Source of the DNA: Eutypella sp. D-1
Taxonomy: Eukaryota > Ascomycota > Sordariomycetes > Xylariales > Diatrypaceae
Direction: 5' to 3'
Length of the DNA stretch: 64,000 nucleotides
Assembly: GCA_023313575.1 (NCBI GenBank)
Contig: JAJTTP010000035.1
Location: 105,307 to 169,306, forward strand
The first letter of the stretch is position 1, and every line of letters begins with the position of its first letter. This document shows positions 44,220 through 55,600 of this stretch, in pieces. The notes under the pieces were generated by a model. It worked only from the letters and a program-made list of their open reading frames with translations, was not told where the DNA came from and searched no databases. The position numbers and the translations under genes are program-made.

Positions 44220-46822
44220 CTACTGCTGCTGCTGGGCCCTCTGCCTCTCCTTCTCGCGGGCGATCTTCTTGAAGAATGTGCTGTTGGGGCCGGCCTTCTT
44301 CTTGAGCGCCTTGTTCGCACCGCGGCGCTGCTCGATGTAGGCCATGTCCTGGCCGCCGCTGAGCTCGCCGAGGGTGCCGGCGGTGCGGCGGACGCCGGAC
44401 TTGCGCTTGCGGGGGCCCGACCAGAAGAGGTCGTCCGTGGTGTCCTCTGTGTCGAGCGTGCGCCGCGCCTCCGTGTCCACGATGAGCTTCTGCAGCAGCT
44501 CGCGCCGCTCCTGTGGCGTTGCGAATACGAGGCCCTCCATCCGCTCCATGCCCGCCAGCTGCGTGATCACTTTGAACGAGTACCCCTGGTCTACCAGGAA
44601 CGCCTGCCGCTTTGTCGAGTAGTACATCTCCGCCGTGTCTTTAGACACTAGCGAGTAGAAGAATGCGTTGAATCCCTCATCTGACCGTCGCTTCGCTCGC
44701 AGGATCCGTCCTAGCCGCTGCGCCTCCTGTCGTCGTGATCCGTAGTGCGATGAGATCTGGATTAGGCACGTCGCCTCGGGCAGGTCCAGCGATGTGTCCC
44801 CAATTTTCGATAGGAAGATTGTCCGAATGTCAGTGTTCCGCATGAAGTTGTCCAGCACAAACTGCCGCTCGCTGTTGCTGGTTGAGCCGCAGATGTATGC
44901 CTTCTGCAGTGCCTTGGCCACGTGCTCTAGCGCATACACGTTGTCCGAGAAGACAATGATCTTGTCACCTCGCTTCTCGTGGTAATCGATGAGGAATTGG
45001 CATGCCTGGACCTTCCGGGGGTTCATCACATATAAGTTTTGCTTGAGACCCCGGTCCTTCGTCCGCAAATACTCGTCGTAGAACTCTGTCGTCATCGGAC
45101 ACCACACCTCCGCACACTGCACCTTGGCGATGTGGCCCTGCTCCGACAGCTCCATCCAGTTGGCCTCGTATAACTTAGGCCCAATAAGGAAGTTCAAATC
45201 CTGAATTCTGTCGTCTTCTCGAAGCAGCGTCGCTGTCAGGCCCAGCTTGGCGTGGCTCTTGATCGAATGTGAGACTTTCCGGAAGATATTGGCAGGGACG
45301 ACGTGAACCTCGTCGAGCAGCATCAATCCCCACTCCCGCTGTGTGAGGAAGTCCATCATTTTCTGGGAGTCGTGCGCCCGCTTGCCAGACTGGGTCACCA
45401 TGGGGTACGTCGTGACGATGATGCCTGTATTTCCAGGGAACCTCCTCTTGTTTTCAGCCGTGAAGACGGCGATATCCTTGTCGTCGATATTAGACCATTT
45501 CCTGAACTCTGCGGCCCATTGAGTTGCGGACATGGTACTGGTGCAAAGGACGATGGTACCCTTCTTGATTGTGCAGGCAGCCGTGATGCCGACTAAGGTC
45601 TTGCCGGCGCCGCATGGTAACACGATGATGCCGCTCTTCGCCCGTCCGTTTCCGAACATTTTACTCAGACTCTTCTCCTGGTAGCTCCTGATCTGGGTCG
45701 CGGGCCTTAGATCAATTAAGAGATTCGCGTTTCTAACGTCATTCCGGAAATCATACTCCTCCAGCATGGGAAACTGGATTTCTAGGCAGCGCTTCTGCAC
45801 GATTTCCACAGAGTTGTCGGGGATCTCGAAGGAATGAACGGCCTCCTGGCCATCATCGTCGTCATCCTCCTTAATGGCATCGAAGGGGTTGTCTCCGGCC
45901 TGATTCGTTTGGGCCGGTGCCTCTTGTTGTTCCTTATCACCCTGCTGCATTTGCGCCTGCCGGACGCCGGCGGCATCCTTAGTTCCAGGAATAACAAGGG
46001 CGCCCATGGAGGGAGCGCTCGTGACCGTCTCCGTTCCCTGTACACGGCATGGCCCAATGACGGGGTCCTTCAACAGCTTCTGTAAGACTTCCGGGTCATT
46101 ACTCTCGATGAAATATTTGTTGTCCTTGATTACGAGCTTGACTTTGCCGTAGGCGGACGCGCAGTTGCGAATAAACGATACGATAGACTTGGGCAGGGGC
46201 GTCTTAGAGAATCGCTCGAGGGTGTTGACGATGTCTTGAGGCTGCAAGCCGACAGAGACGGCAGCATATAGACTGTGAGTCGTCAAGGCGTATTCGTGTA
46301 GGAAGGTCGGGCGGGACAAAGGCTCGGCGATAGTAATGAGAAAGTCCTTGGCCTGTTCGGCGAGTGCGCTGAAGTTCTCGAGAATGATCCTCCCCCTCAA
46401 AGGATCGATCCATATGGGTCTACTCTTGTAATCGGGCTTCAACGGTAGGTAGGAGAAATCTCGCTTGCCGTTATTGCCGAAGTATCGCGAGGCATTATCT
46501 ATCGGGCCTCTGGTGGTCTTGTCGGTGTAAGCAGAAAGGGAGAAGCGATCTACGGCTTTTTGAAGCTCCTCCTCAGCCTCGGTGGGATCCCGTGAGGAAG
46601 CCGCGTCATCGTCGCTATCGATGTCTCTCGGCGTAGAGGGACCGGGCGTAGAAGCTACGGAAGCCTTCCCTGACTTGGTAGCACCCGCGACATCTTCGCG
46701 ACGCTGGTCAGCAACGAAGTCAACGAAGTCGACATGACACGATGAGATCATGTAAATCATGTAAAGCATATAGAAAAACCTGGGTGAGACTTACTACCTG
46801 ACGCTTTCCTTTTGGGCGGCAT
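44220..46822 (-). CDS. ssl2: TFIIH DNA helicase XPB / Ssl2 (RAD25)
   Basis: Two exons (46822-46795, 46693-44220) give 833 aa. Exon 1 codes MPPKRKASG and ends at a GTAAGT donor (phase 1); the acceptor GCGAAG|ATGTC follows a GCTGAC branch point. A donor three bases earlier (TCAG|GTAGTA) is also possible. The protein is the 3'-5' helicase/translocase of TFIIH, which opens promoters and acts in nucleotide excision repair in the nucleus. Motifs: Walker A LPCGAGKT (about 368-375), DEVH box (about 470-473), [11 protein letters not shown] containing the RED motif, and motif [14 protein letters not shown]. The N-terminal damage-recognition-like domain includes [14 protein letters not shown]. The acidic stretch before the helicase core and the basic Gln-ended tail are disordered. 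Length agrees with fungal orthologues. Confidence 0.96.
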
Positions 46823-48131
46823 CGCGGCAATTGGATCTCAATATTCAGGATGAGTCGTAAAGCACATCAAGAAGAAAAAGAATGTCGGGGAGGGTTGAGG
46901 AAGTAAGTACGGAGTGGCTACAGTAGATGAAGGAGAAAGAAAGGTGGAAGTTGTTCGAATGATGTCCAAATGATTTCAAAGCGGTTTAGTCTACAGAGGT
47001 ACATACATGTATGACGGATCCATGCTGCCATAAGCTATAATAAGATACCTAGGTACTTTAAATACTTAATAAGAATACATAGGTACGTACATACCCACAT
47101 GCACATGCATAATAGGAAGACCAGTCCTATTGAAGTTAGCCTAGCTACATTATGTACCCAAGTACCGACCCAAGATCAGGTGGGGCTATTCACGGCTTAT
47201 AGTGGGTAGGGGTTTCCCACTATGTAGATCTTGTTCGGGTAGGTGGGGGTTTCCTTATACTTAGGTAGTCACAGTTTACTATTGAAAGGCTAACAGGCTA
47301 GTAAGTAATGGTAAGGCTTGATCTTGATAGGTATATCAGTTGCTACCTCCCTCCATACATATATCAGCCAGAAGAACGCTAAACGTATCTGCGAGACTTC
47401 ACATATCTCAACTTCCGAGCCATGCCCAAACTAGCTTGCGGATGACTCAACCTACTCGCGCCCAGATGCTACGTCTCATCTCACACTTCACCCAGGACCT
47501 TGACTACGTACTACTATACAGGCTACTTGGCTGCTGCTACTCCAAGGTAGGTTGATAGGCACGAGGAATCTGACATTGGTAAATCATGAGTGAGGTAGGA
47601 GCCATTTGGGAATTAGATTTTTAGATTAGCTGGTAGCCCTCGTCGACGCCCCCCCCAAAAAGGTGATCAGACAGCAAGAAGAGATGCTACAAGCCATAAC
47701 TTGCTATACACATGCGTACTCCCATATTCTAATGATATCGAGTCAAACATACCCCCGTCTCCTCGGGAATGGCCCTCGTAATTAGTACATTATATTGCCT
47801 TGTGCCATAGACTTGTGAACAGGTACTGCGTATCACCAGCGACTCCCGGGGTCAAACAAGTCTTATTAGCAGCATGCCTTAGCTGCTGCAAGTGAGCATC
47901 CCTAGGGTTTGCAATATCCGTAGCGTCTGTTCACCATGTTATGCTTCTCTCGTTTCCCTGCTTTGTTTATTTCCGACATTTCTTTTCTCGGCCATTCGTC
48001 TACTTCCTCATCATGTGGTTCTCTCGCTTGTAGTGCAGTGCTAGGGCATCAAGAGATGTGTCCGACTGTCGTAGAAGCAAGTTTTCGTATAGCTGTAGTG
48101 TCAGTTATCCACTGTCATGTGTGAGCATCGC
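46823..48131. other. Intergenic, no gene
   Basis: 1.3 kb between the XPB start and the Pus7 stop. Several CCTAGGTA motifs (47048) and gtacgtacata sequence near 47083. No coding sequence recognised. Confidence 0.5.
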
Positions 48132-51100
48132 CTACTCCGACGAGGCGCCTTGCAACTCCCGAAGGACCATTGTCGCGTATTGACTGGTATCAAGCGCAAA
48201 TCGAAGGATCACTGCTATTTTAGTAGCATTCGTGGCATCGGAAGTAGCCGGTGGAGTTGTCTGCTTTGCAAGCTTGAATTCAGTCCAAACGGCAGTCTCA
48301 TCATTGACAATGTCATTAGAAATCATCTCGTCGGTTTTGTCAACTTCGTCAGTCTTAGACTCATTAGTTTTCGGTTCAGGCTGTTCATCGGGCGCGGAAT
48401 CGGTGGGATGGGTAGGCTCGCTCGAATCGACTGTGGTACTTGTTTGAGGGGGAGGGCAGTTGGATGTTTTCTTTGCGTCGCTGTTGTCAGTAGCCGTCGT
48501 CAAGGTGGCCCAGAGCCACTTAAATAACGCAACAATTAACTCTCGCACCTGTGTTGTGAAGCTTGGAATAGAACGCCCGGTTTCGATGATCACACCATCA
48601 TGGCCGCCTGCGCCCACTATCTTGATCTCATCTGAGGTCTCATCCGAGGCTGGGGGGCCCGGAGGCGTTCCCCCATTTTGTTTGTTACCATCACCGCCAA
48701 TCGAATTAGGGTCTACACCAATAAATTCCTGTGTGCTGGAAGCCTGGCCGTTCAGTGTATCGGTGTCGGGCTGCATATGGTCCACAGAATTGGAAGTTTC
48801 GACCTCATGGCGCGCAACCTTGATCCGCTTATGACTTCCATCGAGACCTGTCTGTACCCAAGTGTCGCTAATTTGGGCATCCGGGATCTCATGTGGACCT
48901 TCCGCTTTCCGTCTTTCGTGTTCTGCCATGGCCTCTGCTCTCTCTACCTCTTCTACATTCTCGGTAAATGTTTGCCAGCCTGATGCTTGCGCTTGCAGCT
49001 CTTCTGTCTTCGCTCTTGACTCGGCAGCTTCCTGAGCTTTGCGGGAGTTGATAATGTCAAGATCGGTGGGCACAAGTTGCTCGGTATCGTCCGCATATTG
49101 ACGCACGGCGAGCGATGGGGTTCTGGTGACCTTACCCATCAAGCTGCGGTAGGAGCCTGGCAGGCTGAAGTCCCTATGGCGTCGCTGCATGCTATGTGGG
49201 TCCAGGCCGCCGTTCTCTGGTCTGCCCATGAACTCGATATAGAATTGGCCGATATCATTGTCAGGATACATCACGTCCCACCCAGGAGTCGGCAGAACAA
49301 TATCGAAGACTGAATACTTGCCACTGCTGACTTCGTCGTCAACTAGAGCGCGAACCTTCAGTTCGGATCTTTTATCCGTAGAGTCTCTCTCCGCAAGGTG
49401 CAGAGTCTCCTCGTCGAGCTCAGCAGCGTCTTCGTTGCCTCCCTCTGTCGTGTCGGAATTCACGAGTACCAGATCTCCTCTGACGACCTGGTTCCCGTAT
49501 TGCTCCCAGCGCTTGCTGGCTACAAAGTTCCATACCAAGGACTGGTATGCGTGAACGTACATGGTACGCATCGTTCGAGGGATGGTCTGTAGTGCACCAA
49601 GGAAATCGTTCGGCGCTCTACTCAGATGACGCATTATTTCGCGCTCGGCGCGGCATCTAGAAGGAAGGCACTTCAGAGCGTCTTGAAGATTACCCGTTTC
49701 TAGGAAAGTGGAGCATCCATGAGCTCTGTTCACGTCGTCCCGGCGGAATTGATGTTGTCCGTCTGGGATGACTTGTAGATGAGCTGGGTCGAAGGCGAGT
49801 AGACTCTTGACTGCCCCTTCAAAATCACCCTTCAATATCTTTATACCGATCTCTTGAGTTCCTATCTCAAAAGTACCGAAGCGTTGGGTTCCGAAATAGT
49901 TGAGGAACCCATGCTGGACAAGTTGCGTCAAGGCGGAACCTACGGTCGACTTGGCGATCTCCAGCCTCTGGTCCATCGGTAGGGTCTCGGTTCCACTGAA
50001 CCAGCAGTTCTTCAAGACTATAGTGAACTCGTTACCTTGGTGGCATCCTAGGTAAAGTGCTTTCTCCTCGAACTTGAAGTCGCCGATCCTCACTCCAGGT
50101 ATGCGACCATTATTGACTGATAATAGTGACTGCGGAGTCCGACCTCGCACGCTGACTCTCTGGACGGTTACTGCTCGACGATCCTTTGTGCCCGCAGTAC
50201 CAAACAACTGTGGCTTGGACTTCAAGTTGAATGCGATAGCAGAGATAGCTTCCATAGTGTCTCTGTTCTCCTTGTAAAGGGTGAAATGGAGGAACTTGCC
50301 CCTCTGTTCCGGCATTTGGTTCTGTTGGGGACGATTGTGTTGGTTGTGGGAGTTGCGGGCATTACTCGCACCATGTTTGGGTATGAAAGCCTTGATGGAG
50401 CCATCAGACTCGGTAGTGGTGTCCATCTTGCCCTGGAAAACTCGGCGGACCTCCTGAAAGAGCATTAGCAGTTGTGTAAGAAATTCATATATGCATGACA
50501 TGTGAGAATTTACCATGTGAATCTGGCCCCTTTTCTGACGATCAGATACAGCGGGGATAAAAACTTCACCAAAAGCCTTAGGGTTTGCCTTTGGGTCCTG
50601 TTGAGCCTTTGCATAAAGATCCGCTAGACTTTGGCTGGTATCCTCACCAACAAGACTGCTCAAGGCCGAACAATCAGGTGGGGTAGCAGCGACTTCAGAG
50701 GCGTTCTCAGCCAGGGCCTGTGTTCCGGAGTCGGTCGTCGCATCCTCACGAACATCAGGCTTGGCTTCGACCTTGTTTGACGGCTGGCCAACAGCAGGAC
50801 TCTGGGTGGACTTCTGGGTTGCATGGTTGGATGCGGCCTACGAACCACGTTAGTACTGTATCAGCTACACTTGGAGAAGAGAGACATACATCCCGAGCAT
50901 ATGCTCTTGGATTTGTGTGGAAATTGTGCAAGTGAAGGATTTCACCATCCTCAGTGATCTCATTCACGAGAAAATCGCTGAATCTGATAGCAGTGTTAGT
51001 AAAACTGTTAGTAAGCTGTGTTCTATACGGAGACTGTATAGAAACAATATGAAATGGCAAGCCTACCTTGTCCGTGCGTGGCCGTGCCATTTGAGGTCCT

Positions 51101-51176
51101 TCGGACTCACGAAGTGACAAATACCCATGCGCTTCTCGAGGGAATCACGCAATGCGGGATTGTTGCCCTGAGCCAT
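48132..51176 (-). CDS. pus7: tRNA/mRNA pseudouridine synthase Pus7 (TruD family)
   Basis: Four exons (51176-51067, 50983-50890, 50837-50514, 50453-48132; phases 2, 0, 0) give 949 aa. Pus7 converts uridine to pseudouridine in tRNA position 13 and 35 contexts, U2 snRNA and mRNA. The start reads MAQGNNPALRDSLEKRMGIC, then RFSDFLVNEI (N-terminal TruD element). The catalytic loop GTAGTKDRRAVTVQRVS places the catalytic Asp near residue 267. Later motifs are GFLNYFGTQRFG, HAYQSLVWN and VLPTPGWDVMYP. Near the C-terminus about 250 low-complexity residues (645 to about 900, Ser/Thr/Asp/Pro-rich) split the family's ending, which resumes as IAVILRFALDTSQYATMVLREL. Intron 3 (60 nt) is frame-neutral and stop-free. 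Confidence 0.93.
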
Positions 51177-52175
51177 GGCCGTATGGGTCGCCATCGTGGA
51201 GACCGGGCCGTTGGCAGGAACAACGTACAGGGATAGGCGTTATCAATACAACAACTAGTTGATTAAGATTGCCAATTGAAAATGGCTCAACAATATGTGA
51301 CTGAAGCTGGTGACAATGTACTGGAGACAAGGTGCCAAAATCAATCAGAAGCTTCAAATTGCAAGTTGTAAAGTTGAAGTGTTGAAGTTGTTGACGTTAT
51401 TGATGCTGCCCAGGTCCTGATAGCTGTTTGTATATGCTTTAGTGGGCTGCTTTTTTTTTCTGCACACCAGCACCCCTCTCAGGCGTAGGTAGACGGGCTA
51501 GAACGGCTGGCAGCAGGCGGCAACCACTTACCTAGATAGGTAGGTACTAGCCAAATTCACTAACTCTAAACCTTAAATCATAGGAAGGTACCGTCCAGGG
51601 TGCTCTGACCTCAGGAAGCGTTGCATACCTATCGCTTAAGATAACTCATTGCTCCTGCCTGACCTCAGATCCTAATCTCTGCAGGGTATCCTCAGGCTCA
51701 ATTCCAAGGTTCCATTAAAGTGAAAAGGAAGTTATCTCTAGGGACTTAGCTAGGTGGTACCTACCTAGGTAGGTATGGTTGATAGCCTCCAGGTAAGTCC
51801 AGAGGTAGTAGACAATATCAGCCAGCAGGTGGGCACTTACCCCGTATCCATATACCTAAGTAGATGCGACAGAATTAGAACTGTAGGTTTAAAGGGCCAG
51901 CTCGATACCAGAAGATATATACTATAGAAGTCCAAAGGCAAACTGACATACGAGGAAGTTATTGTCCATATCGTCTAGGAACGTTGGGGGAAAACATAGC
52001 ACTATGCATTGGTTCCCATTATAAATGACTTGAACGGCTACCTAGGTAGGTATGTAAGTGCGAATGTTTACATCTATAATTCACAACAATATAACGTTCC
52101 TCCCTTTGAGATCTAATCCCCTCTATATCCCTGCGCATCAATCACTTGTTCCTCTTGTCTCCCCTCAATTGTTAC
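51177..52175. other. Intergenic with CCTAGG palindromes
   Basis: 1 kb between the Pus7 start and the stop of the small secreted protein gene. Contains ggtacctacctaggtaggta (51757-51776) and gctacctaggtaggtatg (52037-52054). No coding sequence. Confidence 0.5.
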
Positions 52176-52646
52176 TCACAGGCCGCCCGTAGCCACAAGT
52201 ACGGGCACCTCGAACTCCTTGGTGTCCGGTGTGATCTCGATCCAGCCCGTGGCGTTATACCTGGCCTCGCCTTCCACCCAGATGTTAGAGACGACGATCC
52301 GGGCGAGGTCGTCGCTCGAGGCTGCGGTCCACTGCGACTGGACCGACGAGCCGGATGGCAGCGCGTCGATCTCCTCGCACACGGACCAGCCCTCTTGGAG
52401 CAAGGGCCGACATTGCACACTGAAGCCCGGATTGCCCGGCGCCCCGGGCAGATAGTCGGCATCCGACTTTATGTTGAACCCCGCGATGCAGCCGCCGCCG
52501 GACGAACAGTCTTGCTCGAAGTTGGTCACAGGCCAGTGCGCCAGCGCCTCCAGGGGCGGCTCCTCCGCCTTAGCGCTCTCGGCCTGGGGGAGCGCCGACA
52601 CCGACGCCGCAATCGCGGAGGCTGCGAAGATGGCCGACTTGAACAT
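52176..52646 (-). CDS. Small secreted protein with four cysteines
   Basis: Single-exon 156-aa protein. MFKSAIFAASAIAASVSA is a clear signal peptide with a likely cut after SALP or SVSA. The next ten residues are acid/Ala-rich and may be a propeptide. The mature part has four Cys (DCSSGGGC, QCRPLL, VCEEI), enough for two disulfides, and one sequon (NAT). I do not recognise a family; the pattern CSSGGGCIAGFNI and the beta-strand-rich ending (WIEITPDTKEFEVPVLVATGG) suggest a compact extracellular fold. A TATA-like tatataag lies about 165 bp upstream (52806-52813). It sits in a gene-poor region with two other secreted-protein genes, so an effector-like or surface role is possible but unproven. 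Confidence 0.78.
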   Translation of the reverse strand: MFKSAIFAASAIAASVSALPQAESAKAEEPPLEALAHWPVTNFEQDCSSGGGCIAGFNIKSDADYLPGAPGNPGFSVQCRPLLQEGWSVCEEIDALPSGSSVQSQWTAASSDDLARIVVSNIWVEGEARYNATGWIEITPDTKEFEVPVLVATGGL

Positions 52647-55600
52647 TGTCGTTGCGGTAAGTAGTGTTGGATTTATATTGGTATATGTTCGGGGGTGTAT
52701 TGGCTGCGTTTTTGTGTCTTGTTGATGCCTCGGGCTTCCTTGTTCTCATGTGTGCTCTGCTTGATGGTGAGCCCGTCTTCATAGGAAGAGTCGGAGGTTC
52801 TACTTCTTATATACACATATACTCGTCCATGGTGTAGTCTCTACCGTCTTGCTGAACACACCCTGGACATACCAAGACTTTTACTTGGGATTTTATCGCG
52901 GGCGATCGAACCACAGACAGAGCATTCCATGGGATATTCAACCTGACTCCATTACCTTAGGCGACAGCCAACGCTTCTCGCAACTGATGCCATCTCCACT
53001 ATAGGCGGTTACGGGACCATAGGGACACCCTTTCATCGAGCTCGGCCCAGCGACGAAAGCCCCGCCTACGGAATCATCTGGGTAAGCCGGGCTTGCCCAG
53101 AAACGTATCAGCCTCTTTGGCCTCTTTTATAGGCAGGCATTGAGTCCTACAAGTCCTAGACTGCTCGTGTTCAAAGAGAAGAAATCCTTCCACAGCCAGA
53201 AAAGGTTACATTCGCCAAGTGGTCGACTAGGAGTTAGATCCTTCGAGAAGTCCCGCAAGTCAGATTTAATACCCGAATGGAAATTAGTAGAGACGTTAGT
53301 CCATTAGCTGGTGAGTTCTTATACGCATATAAGCGCATTATTAATCTTTGCACCACGGAGTATAGGCAGGGCTCTCGAGGGCCAGGCCCTTTTAAGCTTC
53401 GGGATATGATGTATGTCGACGTAGCCCAGCCTTAAGAAGATCAGGAACCCTATGTGGTAGTCATGCAGTGACAGCATCGCAACCTGGATCTAACTGGACC
53501 TTCGAGTTTGGAAGAACAATACCTAGGTATCCTTCGCTCCCCTAGGAATGGTTAAGATCGAGCTGGAATTCGCGCCTTGATGTTCAGGGTCACGGGGAAG
53601 GCAAGGCAGTCCCTATTCAAGTTTACATAGGTAGGAGCATCGAAGCAAAATATTAAGTTGAAGGATAATTAGCTCGGAGGGTTATATTGATTCGGAAGGT
53701 TTCTCTTTTCTGACTTAACGGTACGCTATACCCCTTGCAGATCATCGCCCACGTATGTTAGGCTGTCGGCTCGCCTTACATACAATCACGCAGGCCATGG
53801 CCACATCCGGTCATAATTAACAGACGACTTGGGCGCGCAGTCTTGACCTCGCAGTTCCCGCATATGCATATCACCTGTCGCAATGTGCTTGCCTACTCTG
53901 AGAATGCTATTACGGGGTTACCAGTACGCGCCTACCTAGTATCGCGGGTTGGAATGGCCTATACTTCCCAACCTCCATGCTCCTCTCTCTCAGATTTAGC
54001 AAGTAGTTTCAAGCCTCCCCGGAACCTTCGCCGAAACATCACGCCTTTCTCTCATGATGAGATTCTACAGTATTCCACCAAACCTCCTCTTTGGGACCTC
54101 CTGTTTCTCAGTCCCAGCCACAAGGGAGTAAACCTGCCCGATCTGAGCTCATGCTATCTTACTAATCTTCCGCGAAGTAAAACGTGCCATGTATTTGCCA
54201 CGCATATTACGGGGTGATTGGGTTCTGACGCGTGGTTCCTCCCCATGGGCTCTCGCCCCCTCCGGAACAGAATATGGACGGGATCAACGGACGACATGCT
54301 CCTTGCCAGAATGACATTCGGCAGGCTATTTCATCTTGATGATCCTTGACCGAGTTGCAACTCTGTCAGAAGGTTATTTTACGAAAGCTTTACGAATAGT
54401 ACAAGGATCCTTTGAGTTGGAGGACTTCAAGATGAAGGTACTAGGTCATGGCTTCATCTATCTTTTCGTACGTATGTTCCTCGTGTCATGATCAAAGTCA
54501 GGGTCCTACCCCACCCAAGAATTTGCCCGTCTAAGGCGTGCCAACTCAGAGTGCAAGACGGGGTAGTGAATAGGGAAAGGGCATTGAATCATGAACCTGG
54601 AGCATACGTTAACGGTGAGTTCCCGAAGCTTCTAAACCGAGGGCCAACACGGGTTCCTGCATCCCGTACCTGCTTTTCTCGTCGGTTTATGGTGATTGAC
54701 TTAGCTTCAACTGCGCAGCGACGTATACGTCGCTGCAACATGTGCAGATACGTGGAGATACCCTATGTGCAGAAACCCTACGTGCAGAAATATGTCGCAG
54801 CAATGTATATTTCAGCCCCGTGCAGGGACCGCTCATCAGAGGGTTTCGTGGCACTTACTTCTGGGACTTAGCCTGCTTAATATATGTTATATCGGACTCT
54901 CTCAAAGCGACCCAATCAGGTCAGCTTTTTCGAAATGGGTAAACCCTGACATTCGGAACCTGGAGGCTACTGTTTCACCACTGAGGAATAAGGAAGAGTG
55001 TACCGCGTACGTAAGTCTGGCTGAACCCTAAATACCCAAATCAGAGACATGGAAGCAGTGAAAAGTCAAAGGGTATAAAGTCAACCGGGAGATACGTTGT
55101 TCCGCCTAATCAATACAGCGACCTCACCCGGCTTTCAAGTTGACGCGACACGTATCAGACGATTGAGCATGTCGCCATAAAGTATAACAAGATGAGTTGG
55201 AGTGATTCTCGGGATTTTACGTGGGAAACCATGTTGCCGGATGTAGTCTATATCGTATCAAGCTGACGAGGCTGCAGTTCAAACCAACCAGGTAGCCTTG
55301 CTGAAATAGCAATGCCTCTCGCATGCGTAAGCTATCGACACAACCATGGAGTATGTGGACAGAAAGTCTCGGTAACTGCAAAGTTAAATCGCAAGACGAA
55401 GAAAAATTTTTCATCACGACATATTTGCCAAACCCTCAAAGTGGTCCGTCCGTCTGCAAGTGGTTTATATACAAACCCGCAGGAGCCCATTATACTCGCC
55501 ACGAGCATCTGAACTTCAACTTTCACATCATTTGTCCCTGTTACTTACAGTACTCTTATTATCAGTATTCTTATAATCACACTGCACATAACATTTCAAA
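52647..55600. other. 3 kb gene-poor stretch
   Basis: Lies between divergent secreted-protein genes. A 124-codon frame at 53843-54217 and a 127-codon frame at 54488-54871 have no domain, signal peptide or splice support. A short direct repeat of a cta(t/c)gtgcagaaa(c/t) unit is at 54760-54792. A TATA-like ttatata at 55465-55471 lies about 130 bp before the chitinase-like start. Confidence 0.45.
54760..54792. repeat. Short tandem repeat ctaygtgcagaaa
   Basis: Two adjacent copies (ctatgtgcagaaac, ctacgtgcagaaat), preceded by a looser copy (acatgtgcagatac) at about 54738. Non-coding. Confidence 0.45.

Noticed and set aside
46694..46769. XPB start at [10 protein letters not shown]
   Set aside because: This is open intron sequence; an upstream ATG exon (MPPKRKAS) with GTAAGT donor gives the conserved N-terminus.
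53843..54217. 124-codon plus-strand open frame
   Set aside because: No signal peptide, domain or codon pattern; probably chance in a gene-poor region.
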